A stretch of DNA of 39,317 bases. Source: a virus. Shown piece by piece: positions 23,969 through 33,406 of the stretch. Under the pieces are notes generated by a model. It was given only the letters and a program-made list of their open reading frames with translations, had not been told where the DNA came from and searched no databases. The stretch lies in the IMG/VR virus record IMGVR_UViG_3300042430_001943, positions 1 to 39,317 of that record; one strand, 5' to 3'. A program made the translations under genes and the position numbers. How positions within the stretch are numbered: position 1 is the first letter of the stretch; each line of letters opens with the position of its first letter.

Positions 23969-25180
23969 TTAGAAGAATAAGATAGCACCTGCTGATACTG
24001 AACGTGATTTACCTTCAGCACCATTTTGTGCTTCTGATTTAACGTCTGAGTATTCAGCAACTAGATTAACGTGTTTTGTAAGTGGGTGATAAGCACCAAC
24101 TGTCCACATTTCGTTTTTCGAAACTAATGCGGTAGCTGTTTCACCACTATTACGATCTAGTTTACTTTGACCCCAGCTTACGCCAAGTTTAGTAGCTGTA
24201 GGCAATGTGTATGTACCTTGAACGTATCCGCCGTTTGAATCACGACGGCGACCAGTAGTATCAAAACCATCAGCTAATTGTAGTGTACGGCCAATACCTT
24301 TACCATCAAAGTAGTAAGCAGTTAAACCATATGGGCCAGCAGCCAAGTTTGTACCAACGTCCCAAGCATAAGCGCGGTCATCTGCTGCAGAGCCAGTTAC
24401 ACCTTCAACTTTTTGTGAAATAGCACTTGACCATACTTTAGCAGCGATAGGACCTTCTAATGAGTATGATAGTTTACCTTCAAATGCTGGTTGAGCACCG
24501 CCACGGCCTGTTGAAGTTGCTGAAGCAGCTTGTACACCCGCAGTCACAGCACTTAGGTCAGCTGTTTGAGCATTCCATGCTTGTGTTACACCAGCCGTAA
24601 AGCTAAAGCCATTAAAGTTTGGTGATGTGTAAGCAATTTGTGATTTCCAATCAGCGTACATGAAGCCAGTACCAATACGACCCAATGTTGTTGTGTTACC
24701 AGCTAGTGCGCCAGCACCAGAACCTACACCCAACAATGTCATATCATTTAAGATAGCATCACTAGCGAAAATGCCTAGGTCTTTACCTAGTTTTACGCTA
24801 CCCCATGATTTGTCACCAATGGTTAAAAATGCTTGACGATTTTCTTGGTTAGCGCCTTGATCACCAGCCGCTGTAGTTGAAGCGCCTGGATTAATTGCGA
24901 TAGTAAAACCGATGTCTAAATCATTTTGACGTGATTTACCAGAAACTGATAATACGTTTGGTAATAAACCAGTTGTAATATTTGATTCATTACGTTGGCC
25001 TGTGCTGTTAGGACCACCAAGGCCACCAACTACTACATCACCTGTACCGCGTGTATTAGTATAGTAAGCGTTTACCACGCCACCAATGTCTAATGTCCAG
25101 TCACCTGCTGGGATTTGAATGCCAGCGTTAGCTGTAGAGTACATACTTGCTAATAGTGTTGCTAATAATAATTTCTTCAT
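23969..25180 (-). CDS. General Gram-negative porin
   Basis: A 403-aa protein with a signal peptide cleaved after TANA (residue 19), then WTLDIGGVVNAYYTNT, SRQNDLDIGFTI, NRQAFLTIGDKSWGSVKLGKDLG and a final strand SVSAGAILFF with the terminal Phe needed for barrel assembly. This matches the Porin_4 type common in betaproteobacteria. GAGG precedes the ATG, and a perfect T4-type late promoter is 62 bases upstream, followed by its own terminator. The phage therefore probably makes it late. Confidence 0.9.
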   Translation of the reverse strand: MKKLLLATLLASMYSTANAGIQIPAGDWTLDIGGVVNAYYTNTRGTGDVVVGGLGGPNSTGQRNESNITTGLLPNVLSVSGKSRQNDLDIGFTIAINPGASTTAAGDQGANQENRQAFLTIGDKSWGSVKLGKDLGIFASDAILNDMTLLGVGSGAGALAGNTTTLGRIGTGFMYADWKSQIAYTSPNFNGFSFTAGVTQAWNAQTADLSAVTAGVQAASATSTGRGGAQPAFEGKLSYSLEGPIAAKVWSSAISQKVEGVTGSAADDRAYAWDVGTNLAAGPYGLTAYYFDGKGIGRTLQLADGFDTTGRRRDSNGGYVQGTYTLPTATKLGVSWGQSKLDRNSGETATALVSKNEMWTVGAYHPLTKHVNLVAEYSDVKSEAQNGAEGKSRSVSAGAILFF

Positions 25181-25241
25181 TGTGTTTCCTCTTTGTTAAT
25201 TGTTGCTTTTATGCCACATGGGTGCGTATAAGCCACAGTTT

Positions 25242-25249
25242 TATTTATA
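25242..25249 (-). promoter_or_regulatory. T4-type late promoter (TATAAATA) for the porin
   Basis: A perfect octamer ends 62 bases before the porin ATG in a non-coding gap, so it is not explained by coding sequence. Confidence 0.7.
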
Positions 25250-25319
25250 TGGCTGATACTAGCAATAAAATATTATATAATGATCTAGCGGGGTTTTAAC
25301 AGCTTTTTGAGCAAATTAG

Positions 25320-25853
25320 TTAGTGTAGATTTATATTATCTAATTCTTCTATATTAATAGTCTTGTAGTAGTACTGCCAATCTGTTTTAATGACGCCTGT
25401 TTTGGCCGCTGTGTAATAATCTTCTATTACTACAACACGCTGGTTTGATTTTGAATTTGTTAACCATTGCTTAGGTCCATTATACATAAAATGTTTGTAT
25501 GATATAGTATCATTGACTACTAGTGGTAGTGTGTGATCAATAATGGGTTGACTAATTGGTTGTGGAAAGTCTATATAGCCTCGGTAACTATTATTAATTA
25601 GTGCCGGGTATCTGGCTCTAATATTATTAATAGTAAATGACCCATAGATTAATTTAATATTAACGTCTACAGTTCCATGTACCTTTACATTTGTTACAAA
25701 TTTAAATAATAGACCAGATGTCAGTGGTCCAGAATGTACAATAGTGCCGTCGACAGTAATTTCTGCCGCGGCACTGTCAGTAACTGACCCAAACATTAGT
25801 AGAGTTCTATAACTTTCTTTAGATTTAAAAAAAGATATCAACTGATTAAGCAT
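25320..25853 (-). CDS. Hypothetical beta-rich protein
   Basis: A 177-aa protein with alternating strands (VHGTVDVNIKLIYGSFTI, NQRVVVIEDYYTAAK) and no signal or membrane segment. The start follows the TauD-like gene by three bases. Could be a small virion or adhesin piece or a partner of the oxygenase-like protein; I recognise no family. Confidence 0.6.
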   Translation of the reverse strand: MLNQLISFFKSKESYRTLLMFGSVTDSAAAEITVDGTIVHSGPLTSGLLFKFVTNVKVHGTVDVNIKLIYGSFTINNIRARYPALINNSYRGYIDFPQPISQPIIDHTLPLVVNDTISYKHFMYNGPKQWLTNSKSNQRVVVIEDYYTAAKTGVIKTDWQYYYKTINIEELDNINLH

Positions 25854-25856
25854 TAG

Positions 25857-26954
25857 TTATTTAAAAAAAGGAATAAAGTCAGCGAGCCTACGTGGTGGTA
25901 GTTTAAAATCTTTATGTCCTGTTGCTTTGATAAATCTACGTATTTCTTGCTCATATCTACGTTGAATATCTTTCTGTGCGTAAGGATACCAAACACCATT
26001 TTGAATATTAGTGTAGTCATGCTGTATACGATAGCATAAACGATCTTTAATATTACCCAAACGTCTGTGCTGTGTAATTGAGTTATCAAATAATAACCAA
26101 TCGCCTTCGTTTTCATACCAATGATCGTAGGTGTACTCAGGTACAAATAATTCTTTGTTAATACGAGCAAAGACTTTATCACTTTCTTTCTTGGTCATGC
26201 CTTTGATACTCCACACTGTGTTAACACTATAGTGTAGACCTTTGACTCCGCCTGGGCTAGTCATGATCATTGGAATTTCTGTATCATCATATGGGCACAT
26301 GTTAAGATTCATAATGATGTCTTGTTTTTTGTTTAGTCCAGGGCAGATCTTACCCGGAGTAAATCTATGTAGGACTATCATTTCATCTAACTCACGGCGA
26401 AAACTATCCGGCACTGATTCGTAATAGTCAGTTGTGGTCAGGAATCCTGTGGCACTGCCTACTACGTTTTTGGCCGCTAGTAAACTAACACCTGGAGTAA
26501 ACGTTAATGTACCACTTTCGTTACTGTGCCACAACAATTCACCTTCAGCAAACATACCCAATGGATTGCCGTTGGCATCATATCCACCCTGTACTCGTGT
26601 AATATCGTAGCCTGTATCTGTGTGCTCTTGCGCACTAATACAGCTACGTATCACTGTACGATCTAAACTATCAATTGACTTGTCATCTTCCAATGCCAAG
26701 GCAATAATAAGATCCCATGGTTGTTTATACTTGTTGATAAAGTAATTTTTAGTACCAAAACGTTGAGCACCTAACATGTTTGTCAGTTCAATTTGACGCT
26801 CTTTGGTTATATTGGCTTTTCTAAAAACAGTTACAAGGTTCTGTAAATGTTGCTGGCCAATAGCTAACCACTCTTCGTTGGTAATGTTATTAAGATCTAA
26901 GTCATCAATGATAACTCCAAATCTACCTAACCCTGGGATTTTAGTTATTTTCAT
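25857..26954 (-). CDS. TauD/TfdA-like oxygenase with a changed metal motif
   Basis: A 365-aa protein with the fold pattern of 2-oxoglutarate/Fe(II) oxygenases: ELLWHSNESG (139-148), LTFTPGVSLLAA, FLTTTDYY and WLLFDNSITQHRRLG (distal His 296) with Arg at 305/309 for 2-oxoglutarate. The family HxD is H143-S-N145 here, so the usual acidic iron ligand is Asn. The spacing of the two His (153) matches TauD. It may be an altered or inactive oxygenase. It stands 4 bases from ahcY. Confidence 0.75.
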   Translation of the reverse strand: MKITKIPGLGRFGVIIDDLDLNNITNEEWLAIGQQHLQNLVTVFRKANITKERQIELTNMLGAQRFGTKNYFINKYKQPWDLIIALALEDDKSIDSLDRTVIRSCISAQEHTDTGYDITRVQGGYDANGNPLGMFAEGELLWHSNESGTLTFTPGVSLLAAKNVVGSATGFLTTTDYYESVPDSFRRELDEMIVLHRFTPGKICPGLNKKQDIIMNLNMCPYDDTEIPMIMTSPGGVKGLHYSVNTVWSIKGMTKKESDKVFARINKELFVPEYTYDHWYENEGDWLLFDNSITQHRRLGNIKDRLCYRIQHDYTNIQNGVWYPYAQKDIQRRYEQEIRRFIKATGHKDFKLPPRRLADFIPFFK

Positions 26955-26958
26955 AATC

Positions 26959-28245
26959 TTAGTACCTATATGTTTCTGCTTTATATGGACCTTCTACTCT
27001 AACGCCAATGTAGTTAGCTTGATCCGTTGACAACTCTGTTAGTTGCGCACCAATTTGTGCTAGGTGTAGTTTAGCTACTTTTTCATCTAGGTGTTTAGGC
27101 AACAAATGAATACTACCAGTATTGTAGTCTTCCCAGTTTTGGAACATTTCAATCTGTGCTAGCACTTGATTGGTAAAGCTGTTTGACATAACAAAGCTAG
27201 GATGTCCTGTACCGCAACCTAAGTTTACTAGTCGTCCCTTAGCTAGAACAATAATCTTACGACCACTTGGCATGGTCACATGATCTACCTGTGGTTTGAT
27301 TTCATCCCACTCGTAACCAGCAATACTAGCAATATCAATCTCGCTGTCAAAGTGACCAATGTTACATACAATAGCGTTGTTCTTCATAGCCGTCATATGA
27401 TCGTGTGTGATAACATTGATGTTACCTGTGGCTGTTACAAAGATGTCTGCTTTGTCTGCGGCATAGTCCATGGTAACAACCTTGTAACCTTCCATTGCGG
27501 CCTGTAAGGCGCAGATTGGATCTACTTCAGTTACCCAAACTTGAGCTGACAGAGCACGTAGACTAGCGGCTGAACCTTTGCCTACATCGCCATAGCCTGC
27601 TACCACAGCAATCTTACCAGCAATCATAACATCTGTAGCACGTTTAACAGCATCAACTAGGCTTTCACGACAACCGTATAGATTATCAAACTTAGTTTTA
27701 GTCACTGAGTCGTTAACGTTAATAGCACGCAGGTGGAATTGACCTTTGGCAATTGCTTCGTTAATTTTGTGTATACCAGTTGTGGTTTCTTCTGTCACTC
27801 CACGGATATTACCTAATAGGCCCGGGTGGTGTTTGTGTATATAATAGGTTAGATCATGTCCATCATCTAATAGCATATTAGGTGTCCAACCATCTGGACC
27901 ATGTAGGGTGCGTTGAATACAATCCCAGTATTCTTCCTCTGTTTCACCTTTCCAAGCAAACACAGGAATACCCAGGTCAGCTAAGGCAGCCGCGGCATGG
28001 TCTTGTGTACTAAAAATATTACAACTACTCCAACGCACTGTTGCTCCTAGCGCGATCAGAGTCTGTACAAGTACCGCAGTTTGAATAGTCATGTGTAGTG
28101 ACCCTGCGATGCGAGCGCCTTTAAGTGGTTGTGATTCTTTGTATTCTTCACGTACTGCCATTAGGCCCGGCATTTCCGTTTCAGCAATGGCTATTTCTTT
28201 ATGACCCCACGCCGCAAGTCCAATGTCTTTGATTTTATAATCCAT
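26959..28245 (-). CDS. ahcY: S-adenosylhomocysteinase
   Basis: Splits S-adenosylhomocysteine to adenosine and homocysteine with bound NAD, relieving product inhibition of methyltransferases. A 428-aa protein starting [16 protein letters not shown], with [22 protein letters not shown], the NAD loop GYGDVGKG (217-224), and ending [12 protein letters not shown], as in bacterial enzymes. GGAAG precedes the ATG. The window holds at least four methyltransferases and one radical-SAM protein, so it fits as a recycling enzyme. Full length, no damage seen. Confidence 0.95.
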   Translation of the reverse strand: MDYKIKDIGLAAWGHKEIAIAETEMPGLMAVREEYKESQPLKGARIAGSLHMTIQTAVLVQTLIALGATVRWSSCNIFSTQDHAAAALADLGIPVFAWKGETEEEYWDCIQRTLHGPDGWTPNMLLDDGHDLTYYIHKHHPGLLGNIRGVTEETTTGIHKINEAIAKGQFHLRAINVNDSVTKTKFDNLYGCRESLVDAVKRATDVMIAGKIAVVAGYGDVGKGSAASLRALSAQVWVTEVDPICALQAAMEGYKVVTMDYAADKADIFVTATGNINVITHDHMTAMKNNAIVCNIGHFDSEIDIASIAGYEWDEIKPQVDHVTMPSGRKIIVLAKGRLVNLGCGTGHPSFVMSNSFTNQVLAQIEMFQNWEDYNTGSIHLLPKHLDEKVAKLHLAQIGAQLTELSTDQANYIGVRVEGPYKAETYRY

Positions 28246-28246
28246 A

Positions 28247-28918
28247 TTATCTTCCAGTTAACGGAAAAGTATTGTTTAGATACTCCCCAAATTGATTAAA
28301 ATATTCGTCACACTTATCGAGTGACTTTGATGTTCCCCATGTTACATGGTGGGGTAACCATTCAAATCCTACAAATTCAAATATAGGTTTGACTGGTTGT
28401 ACTAACGCTTCGGGGCTGCCTAATACCTGTGTTGCCATACTAGGCAGGCCACCAGTGGTAAAACTAAACACTACTTGCTTACCTTTTAAATGCGGCTCGA
28501 TATGAAATTTATCTCCACCGGCATCGGTTACAGTAAACACATAATCATCTATAAAAACAGTTTCAATATACAGCTTTAGTATAGCAGGTATTGACCAAAC
28601 ATATATAGGCGTTTGAACATACACCAGATCTGCTTTTTGTAACATTTCTAGTTCATTTTTAGAAAAGTCACCTAGCAATCCTGCTTGTCGAGCATTGCCA
28701 TAATTATTACTGTACACTGATCTATATTTACGCTCTGAATCTGGTCTCGGTGTTTTATACAAGATTTCAGAAGATTCAGTAATAGCATCCTTGCTGGCAT
28801 GTAGATCTAAAGTTTCAACTGTATAGCCCAACTCAGCGAATCTAGCATTGGCCATTTTAAACAATTCACCGTTGAGGCTCTGTTGATTTGGATGTACTAA
28901 TATACTGCGTACTATCAT
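28247..28918 (-). CDS. Flavodoxin-fold NAD(P)H oxidoreductase (MdaB/KefF-like)
   Basis: A 223-aa protein. [15 protein letters not shown] at the start is the phosphate-binding turn for FMN or [26 protein letters not shown] and VFSFTTGG follow in family order. These enzymes reduce quinones or flavins in the cytoplasm. It ends two bases before ahcY and could supply electrons to the neighbouring desaturase, though that is guesswork. Confidence 0.8.
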   Translation of the reverse strand: MIVRSILVHPNQQSLNGELFKMANARFAELGYTVETLDLHASKDAITESSEILYKTPRPDSERKYRSVYSNNYGNARQAGLLGDFSKNELEMLQKADLVYVQTPIYVWSIPAILKLYIETVFIDDYVFTVTDAGGDKFHIEPHLKGKQVVFSFTTGGLPSMATQVLGSPEALVQPVKPIFEFVGFEWLPHHVTWGTSKSLDKCDEYFNQFGEYLNNTFPLTGR

Positions 28919-28939
28919 TATGTTTGAATATCCGCAATT

Positions 28940-29809
28940 TTAAAATCCATTATCAATCTTTGCTCCTCTTTTCTCTGTAAAATATTTTAAAAATTTAACT
29001 ATGTACACGCTTAAATCAAATTCAAACCAACGAACTTTATGTCCAGTTTTTAAACTATATCTCATGCCATGATGATTATTTTGTATAGCTGTTGGATATA
29101 TACCTAATGTTAGGTAATAAAAAATAATATTATTATACGATGTATCCGGAGTATTAAAGTTTCTATAGTTTGTCGGCAACCAAACATGGCCAGTGATACT
29201 AGCAAACGGAGATATTAAACTCATTAAGAATCTACCCATAAACACTATTTTAAATAAGAATATTGGACAGACAAAATATAAAACGATCCAATAAAGTACA
29301 GTCAGCCAATTTGAATATTCTTCAATAAAGAAAGTCCAAAGATCATCTAAAATATTTTTATGTACTTCGCGTTGTTTCTTAAAGAAGTTATCTGCATCTG
29401 GATATTCTGTTTTTTCTTGATAGATATAGTTAATAGGACTCAGTAAACTCATATTGTACCAATGATTACGCCAATTAGAGCAGTCTTTGTTTCCTTGGTC
29501 GCTATACATATGATGATTTTTATGTATTAGGCATAGGGTTGTTATTGGTCCCCAGCCATTTTCTACAGTGGCCAAGAAAGAAGTAATCTTATAACCAATT
29601 CTGGTAGTATCTATTTCATACAGAGCATGTCCACAGCACATATGAACAAAGCAATCATTTAAGGCCACCGTGTAGATTAACGCCAACGGATACCAATACC
29701 ATTGCTCACTAAAGTGTGTGATGGTATCGTACAGTTCGTAGCCGCCCACTATCCACACAAATGTGACTAGCAATGCTGTTGTTAATGATTTAGGTGTGAT
29801 AGTAAACAT
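28940..29809 (-). CDS. Fatty-acid desaturase-like membrane di-iron enzyme
   Basis: A 289-aa protein with several membrane helices and three histidine clusters: HMCCGH, HKNHHMYSD and QNNHHGMRYSLKTGHKVRW. This is the acyl-CoA desaturase pattern (HxxxxH, HxxHH, xNxHH). The first cluster is weak and the second lacks a typical downstream DADPHN, so hydroxylase-like activity is possible. It would act on acyl chains in the inner membrane. Confidence 0.75.
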   Translation of the reverse strand: MFTITPKSLTTALLVTFVWIVGGYELYDTITHFSEQWYWYPLALIYTVALNDCFVHMCCGHALYEIDTTRIGYKITSFLATVENGWGPITTLCLIHKNHHMYSDQGNKDCSNWRNHWYNMSLLSPINYIYQEKTEYPDADNFFKKQREVHKNILDDLWTFFIEEYSNWLTVLYWIVLYFVCPIFLFKIVFMGRFLMSLISPFASITGHVWLPTNYRNFNTPDTSYNNIIFYYLTLGIYPTAIQNNHHGMRYSLKTGHKVRWFEFDLSVYIVKFLKYFTEKRGAKIDNGF

Positions 29810-29819
29810 ATTAAAATAC

Positions 29820-31733
29820 TTATCTGCCTATTAGTCCTAAGAGCTTTTTCTTACCGTGGAACACTGTATTTGTATCTATATGATTAATAAACAGGCCAAT
29901 CATCGAATGTACGCTGTTATTTTGGAATCCACCTGCTTTCTTATAGCTTATTCTAGTTAGGCCCTGCCACTTAGCACATCCAAAGTTAAATGAGTTAATG
30001 GTTATGTCACGGTCTTGTTTGATAATACTAGATGGGATCATATATTTTTGCTGTAGGTATCCTATCATATACGTTACAAACGTTTCGTCTGAGAACGCTA
30101 GGGCAACAAAGTACCAACCGCCATAGACCTGTTCACCAGCTACTTCAAATGTACAGGGAACATCAGGGTTATTAATAATTTCCTGCCAACGTGCCAGTAC
30201 CTTATCTTTGTATCTAGACTTTAAAAAAAACTGTTCATAGATGTCGCGTATGATCATGCCGTGATCTGCGGGCATAGATATTTGTATGAAGTCTAGGGTA
30301 TTTCTATAAAAGCCTCCCTGTACAAACAAATGATACAGGCTATTACTTAATATCATTTGTAGATAGTCATCTTTGGTAAACGTATGTCCACCTACAACAA
30401 CTTCTCTATCAGAATCTTCTTCTACTACTGCCCAACCTTTGTTTTTAGCTATGGTTTCAATACCATACTTGGCTCTATAGGCATAGGCATAAGCAGGTGT
30501 TTCTGGTAGTAGGATCCATTCAAACCACTGTACACTTAGATTATAACTGCCCAATACATCTAGTTCGTAATAGTATTTTTCTAAACTAATACCAGGTAGG
30601 CCCATGATCATTTCAACATACACAGGCATTTGTTTATCACGTGCCAGTGGTTGAAACACAGCCAGTTGTTTTTCTAGGCTAATGTTTTGACGATCAATGT
30701 TTTCTAGTATCTCATCGTCGAGTGTCTGTAGGCTTAGTTTAAGTTCTTTGGTTAGACTTAGTGAATTGTCAAAGTCAATACGCAGTATATCTCTAATAAC
30801 GTCTAGCTTGTTTTCTGTTTTAGCAAAGCCACCATAGCCAATCTTAAACAGTTGCCCTGTTTCTTTTTTACGTTTGATTAGGTAAGTGATAATGTCAATG
30901 TCACGTTGACCAAAGATGCCAAAGTTAGCATCAGCAAAGTATAAGAATGTAAGATCAAATTGACTTACAGCATCAATGTCTAACTTAACGTTGTCAATGC
31001 TTTTCTTAATAACAGTTGTAGCAGTACCGCCACCCCAATCACAGTAGGTACAACCGTAGGGGCATCCACGAGTAGTTTCAATTACGCACAGCAACAACGA
31101 TCTAGGAAAGTGATGGCGTTGGAATTCAATAAACGCAGTAAGTTCAGTGTACTGGCTGTGTAGAGCACTCCAATCATACTGAAACTGTTTCTTATCACGA
31201 TGCGCCATAGTCTGCTTACTAATTTTAATGTTTCTGCCCTTGCTTGGGTAGCGTACATCTGTAACCATATCCCAATTGATTTGGCCATCGCTGTAATTGT
31301 CCAGCAGTTCGTTAAAGCACAGCTCGCCGTAGCACTCACCTGGCAGACTAGCATCTAAGTACGGATGTTCTTTAAACCAATTGCTATCGTGTTTAAAGTA
31401 TTGATGAGGACCACCACTGATGATCACACATTTAGGAAAGGTCTGTTTGACCCATGCGGCTATTTCGTAGGCTAGGTTATAGTTCCAAACATACAGACTA
31501 ATAGCAAACACATCAGGTTTAGCATCAGTTAATAGTTGTTTGATTTTATCTATGTTGTCTGAACTATAGATGTCAGCATAGCAAGGATACCATGTCCATT
31601 CATCACTACGTTCACCGTATTGTTCATAGTAGGTCTTGGCACTGGCCCATAGGTATGGTAACCAGATTTCACCGCTGAATCTAGGAAAGTTACAGACTAC
31701 AATTGTTTTTTTACGTAGGATTGGTAAAGACAT
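29820..31733 (-). CDS. B12-binding-domain radical-SAM protein
   Basis: A 637-aa protein. An N-terminal Rossmann-like region (TDAKPDVFAISLYVWNYN, CVIISGGPHQ) fits a cobalamin-binding domain, then CPYGCTYCDWGGG (Cys 224, 228, 231) is the 4Fe-4S/SAM motif, followed by a TIM-barrel stretch (LTFLYFADANFGIF, LKLSLQTLDDEIL). The CDWGG extension is a subgroup trait. The ATG at 31733 is preferred over the GTG at 31748. Such enzymes often transfer methyl groups or rearrange carbon; the substrate is unknown. Confidence 0.88.
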   Translation of the reverse strand: MSLPILRKKTIVVCNFPRFSGEIWLPYLWASAKTYYEQYGERSDEWTWYPCYADIYSSDNIDKIKQLLTDAKPDVFAISLYVWNYNLAYEIAAWVKQTFPKCVIISGGPHQYFKHDSNWFKEHPYLDASLPGECYGELCFNELLDNYSDGQINWDMVTDVRYPSKGRNIKISKQTMAHRDKKQFQYDWSALHSQYTELTAFIEFQRHHFPRSLLLCVIETTRGCPYGCTYCDWGGGTATTVIKKSIDNVKLDIDAVSQFDLTFLYFADANFGIFGQRDIDIITYLIKRKKETGQLFKIGYGGFAKTENKLDVIRDILRIDFDNSLSLTKELKLSLQTLDDEILENIDRQNISLEKQLAVFQPLARDKQMPVYVEMIMGLPGISLEKYYYELDVLGSYNLSVQWFEWILLPETPAYAYAYRAKYGIETIAKNKGWAVVEEDSDREVVVGGHTFTKDDYLQMILSNSLYHLFVQGGFYRNTLDFIQISMPADHGMIIRDIYEQFFLKSRYKDKVLARWQEIINNPDVPCTFEVAGEQVYGGWYFVALAFSDETFVTYMIGYLQQKYMIPSSIIKQDRDITINSFNFGCAKWQGLTRISYKKAGGFQNNSVHSMIGLFINHIDTNTVFHGKKKLLGLIGR

Positions 31734-32406
31734 AAAGAGCCAGTCCACCGTTCTCGCTGTTAAACCAAGCTAGGGTGTCTACAAACTTATTCTTAAAACT
31801 AGGTGTTACTGATTCAAATTTTAAATCATTACACATCTTTAAGACCTGTCTGTTGGTAAAGCTCATTTCAAACGGATTATTTTCTTGATCGTGATATAGC
31901 GTGTGCGAGTTATATTTGATCTCAAAGAACTTTTTAAGTATCTTGCCATACTTATTGTACACAGCAAGAACTAGTTTACCGCCAGGTTTTAATAGACCCT
32001 TTAGTTTAGCTAGTGCTTGTTGGTACTCAGGGATGTGATGGAGAACTCCACAACAGATAATTAAATCATATTTCTTAACAGTACGAAACTCTAAGAAATC
32101 TTTTTTAATCCATTTAACATTGGCTATGCCATTTGTTTTAGCAAACTCCTGAGCATAGTCAATACTATCACTAAAGTCAACTGCGGTAAGTTGACTGTTA
32201 GGATAGTGTATGGCAAATAGATTACTTACTAGGCCTGTGCCGCAACCAACATCTAATACATCGTAGCCATCAACCATAATAGCATCTATCTCTTTTAAAT
32301 AGATGTTGTGGATCCCTTGTTCTTCGTAGAACTTGAGATCTTCCCAAGAGTACTTGCCTGGAAAGTTAATGCGACTGTAAAATTGTTTGATTGCGTCTGT
32401 GGTCAT
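31711..32406 (-). CDS. Class I SAM-dependent methyltransferase
   Basis: A 231-aa protein. DVLDVGCGTGLVSNL is the SAM loop, LTAVDFSDSID motif II, and YDLIICCGVLHHIPEYQQAL then LKPGGKLVLAVYNK complete the fold. It overlaps the radical-SAM gene, so the two probably serve one pathway; relatives act on sugars, quinones or lipids. Confidence 0.88.
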   Translation of the reverse strand: MTTDAIKQFYSRINFPGKYSWEDLKFYEEQGIHNIYLKEIDAIMVDGYDVLDVGCGTGLVSNLFAIHYPNSQLTAVDFSDSIDYAQEFAKTNGIANVKWIKKDFLEFRTVKKYDLIICCGVLHHIPEYQQALAKLKGLLKPGGKLVLAVYNKYGKILKKFFEIKYNSHTLYHDQENNPFEMSFTNRQVLKMCNDLKFESVTPSFKNKFVDTLAWFNSENGGLALYVFTNPT

Positions 32407-32609
32407 TATTCAGTAGCAGGTGTTGCGTTGCCCCTAGGAGCTCTTTGTGCTGTTGCTGGGTCAGACCATTTACGACCTTTGCCATTTAGTTTAGTGTACT
32501 CGGCATCAATCATAGCATTAAGAAATAATCTACGTACTTCTTTGTCTAAAATGGTTGCCGCGATACGTTTAACTGGTTTTGAAAGATTGAAGCTTGCGTT
32601 AGTTGCCAT
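32406..32609 (-). CDS. Small basic phage protein, unknown function
   Basis: A 67-aa protein. Residues 10-40 are helical (RIAATILDKEVRRLFLNAMIDA) and the tail is basic and disordered (GKGRKWSDPATAQRAPRG). AAGGAG precedes the ATG. A sigma-70 promoter lies upstream, so it opens the unit leading to the methyltransferase and radical-SAM genes. I recall similar small proteins in T4-like phages. Confidence 0.7.
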   Translation of the reverse strand: MATNASFNLSKPVKRIAATILDKEVRRLFLNAMIDAEYTKLNGKGRKWSDPATAQRAPRGNATPATE

Positions 32610-32628
32610 GATATCTCCTTAAAAATAT

Positions 32629-32657
32629 AGTATACATTATTACATTACCTATGTCAA
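32629..32657 (-). promoter_or_regulatory. Sigma-70 promoter
   Basis: TTGACA, 17 bases, TATACT, 20 bases before the 67-aa gene. Confidence 0.75.
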
Positions 32658-32662
32658 TTGAT

Positions 32663-33406
32663 CTATTGAAATTTAATTTTCTCTGCTTGCCAAAATTCTA
32701 CAGGGACACCAGCATCATCACCTTCCAACAATAAATCATAGTTGTCGTGGTAATGTTTAATAAAATTATCAGCCAAATAATTTTCAATTTGGTATTCTGG
32801 TAATGCTATTTTTTCTTGTAGTATCCGTTCTACAAATAATCCGTATATCTCAAACTCGCTAAACCCAGGGCAAGCTGGCGGAGATATATCCGGATATTCT
32901 TTATAAACTGAAATTAAATCTTTACCGTGTTTATTTAAAATAAACTCTTCTATACTAACTAATACTCTGCGCTCAATTTGAGCAAAATGCGTCATATAAC
33001 TAGGACTATCATTTTTATCTAAGTTAAAAGCATATTTAATAAATTTAAAATACGGCTCATAATGATCTTCGCTGTCTGTATATATTTCTTTACAGTCAAA
33101 GGATTTTTTAGTTTTTAGTATCACGTCAGCGTCTAATACTATCCAGCTGTCTTCGTTGAACAGCTTGTGTAAATTTAATTTTACATATTGTTGACGTAGC
33201 CAGCCATGCTGTTCTGTAGATAAAAAGTCCAACGACGAATGTGTAATAACATCGGCCTTAAATGGCATTGCTGGACAGCTACGGTCATACAGGTCATCCC
33301 ATATAACTGTTACATCAGTGATATTATCAAAGGCAGTTAGAGCATGTCTATACGCTAACTGCATAATATGATAATGTTTTGTATAACTAAAAAGCACTAG
33401 CCTCAT
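32663..33406 (-). CDS. Glycosyltransferase-like protein (DUF6492-like)
   Basis: A 247-aa protein. GWLRQQYVKLNLH followed by SWIVLDADVIL (DxD) and later FSEFEIYG fits the DUF6492 pattern of sugar transferases. Soluble, cytoplasmic. It overlaps the nucleotidyltransferase-HAD gene by four bases, suggesting that gene makes its donor. Confidence 0.7.
   Translation of the reverse strand: MRLVLFSYTKHYHIMQLAYRHALTAFDNITDVTVIWDDLYDRSCPAMPFKADVITHSSLDFLSTEQHGWLRQQYVKLNLHKLFNEDSWIVLDADVILKTKKSFDCKEIYTDSEDHYEPYFKFIKYAFNLDKNDSPSYMTHFAQIERRVLVSIEEFILNKHGKDLISVYKEYPDISPPACPGFSEFEIYGLFVERILQEKIALPEYQIENYLADNFIKHYHDNYDLLLEGDDAGVPVEFWQAEKIKFQ

Noticed and set aside
22408-25180. Host chromosome fragment joined to phage by assembly error
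   Set aside because: The porin has a T4-type late promoter and the genes on both sides are phage-like and on the same strand, so a phage origin is simpler. Read coverage would settle it.
25853-26182. Minus-strand frame of 109 codons
   Set aside because: It is a shifted frame inside the well-supported TauD-like gene.
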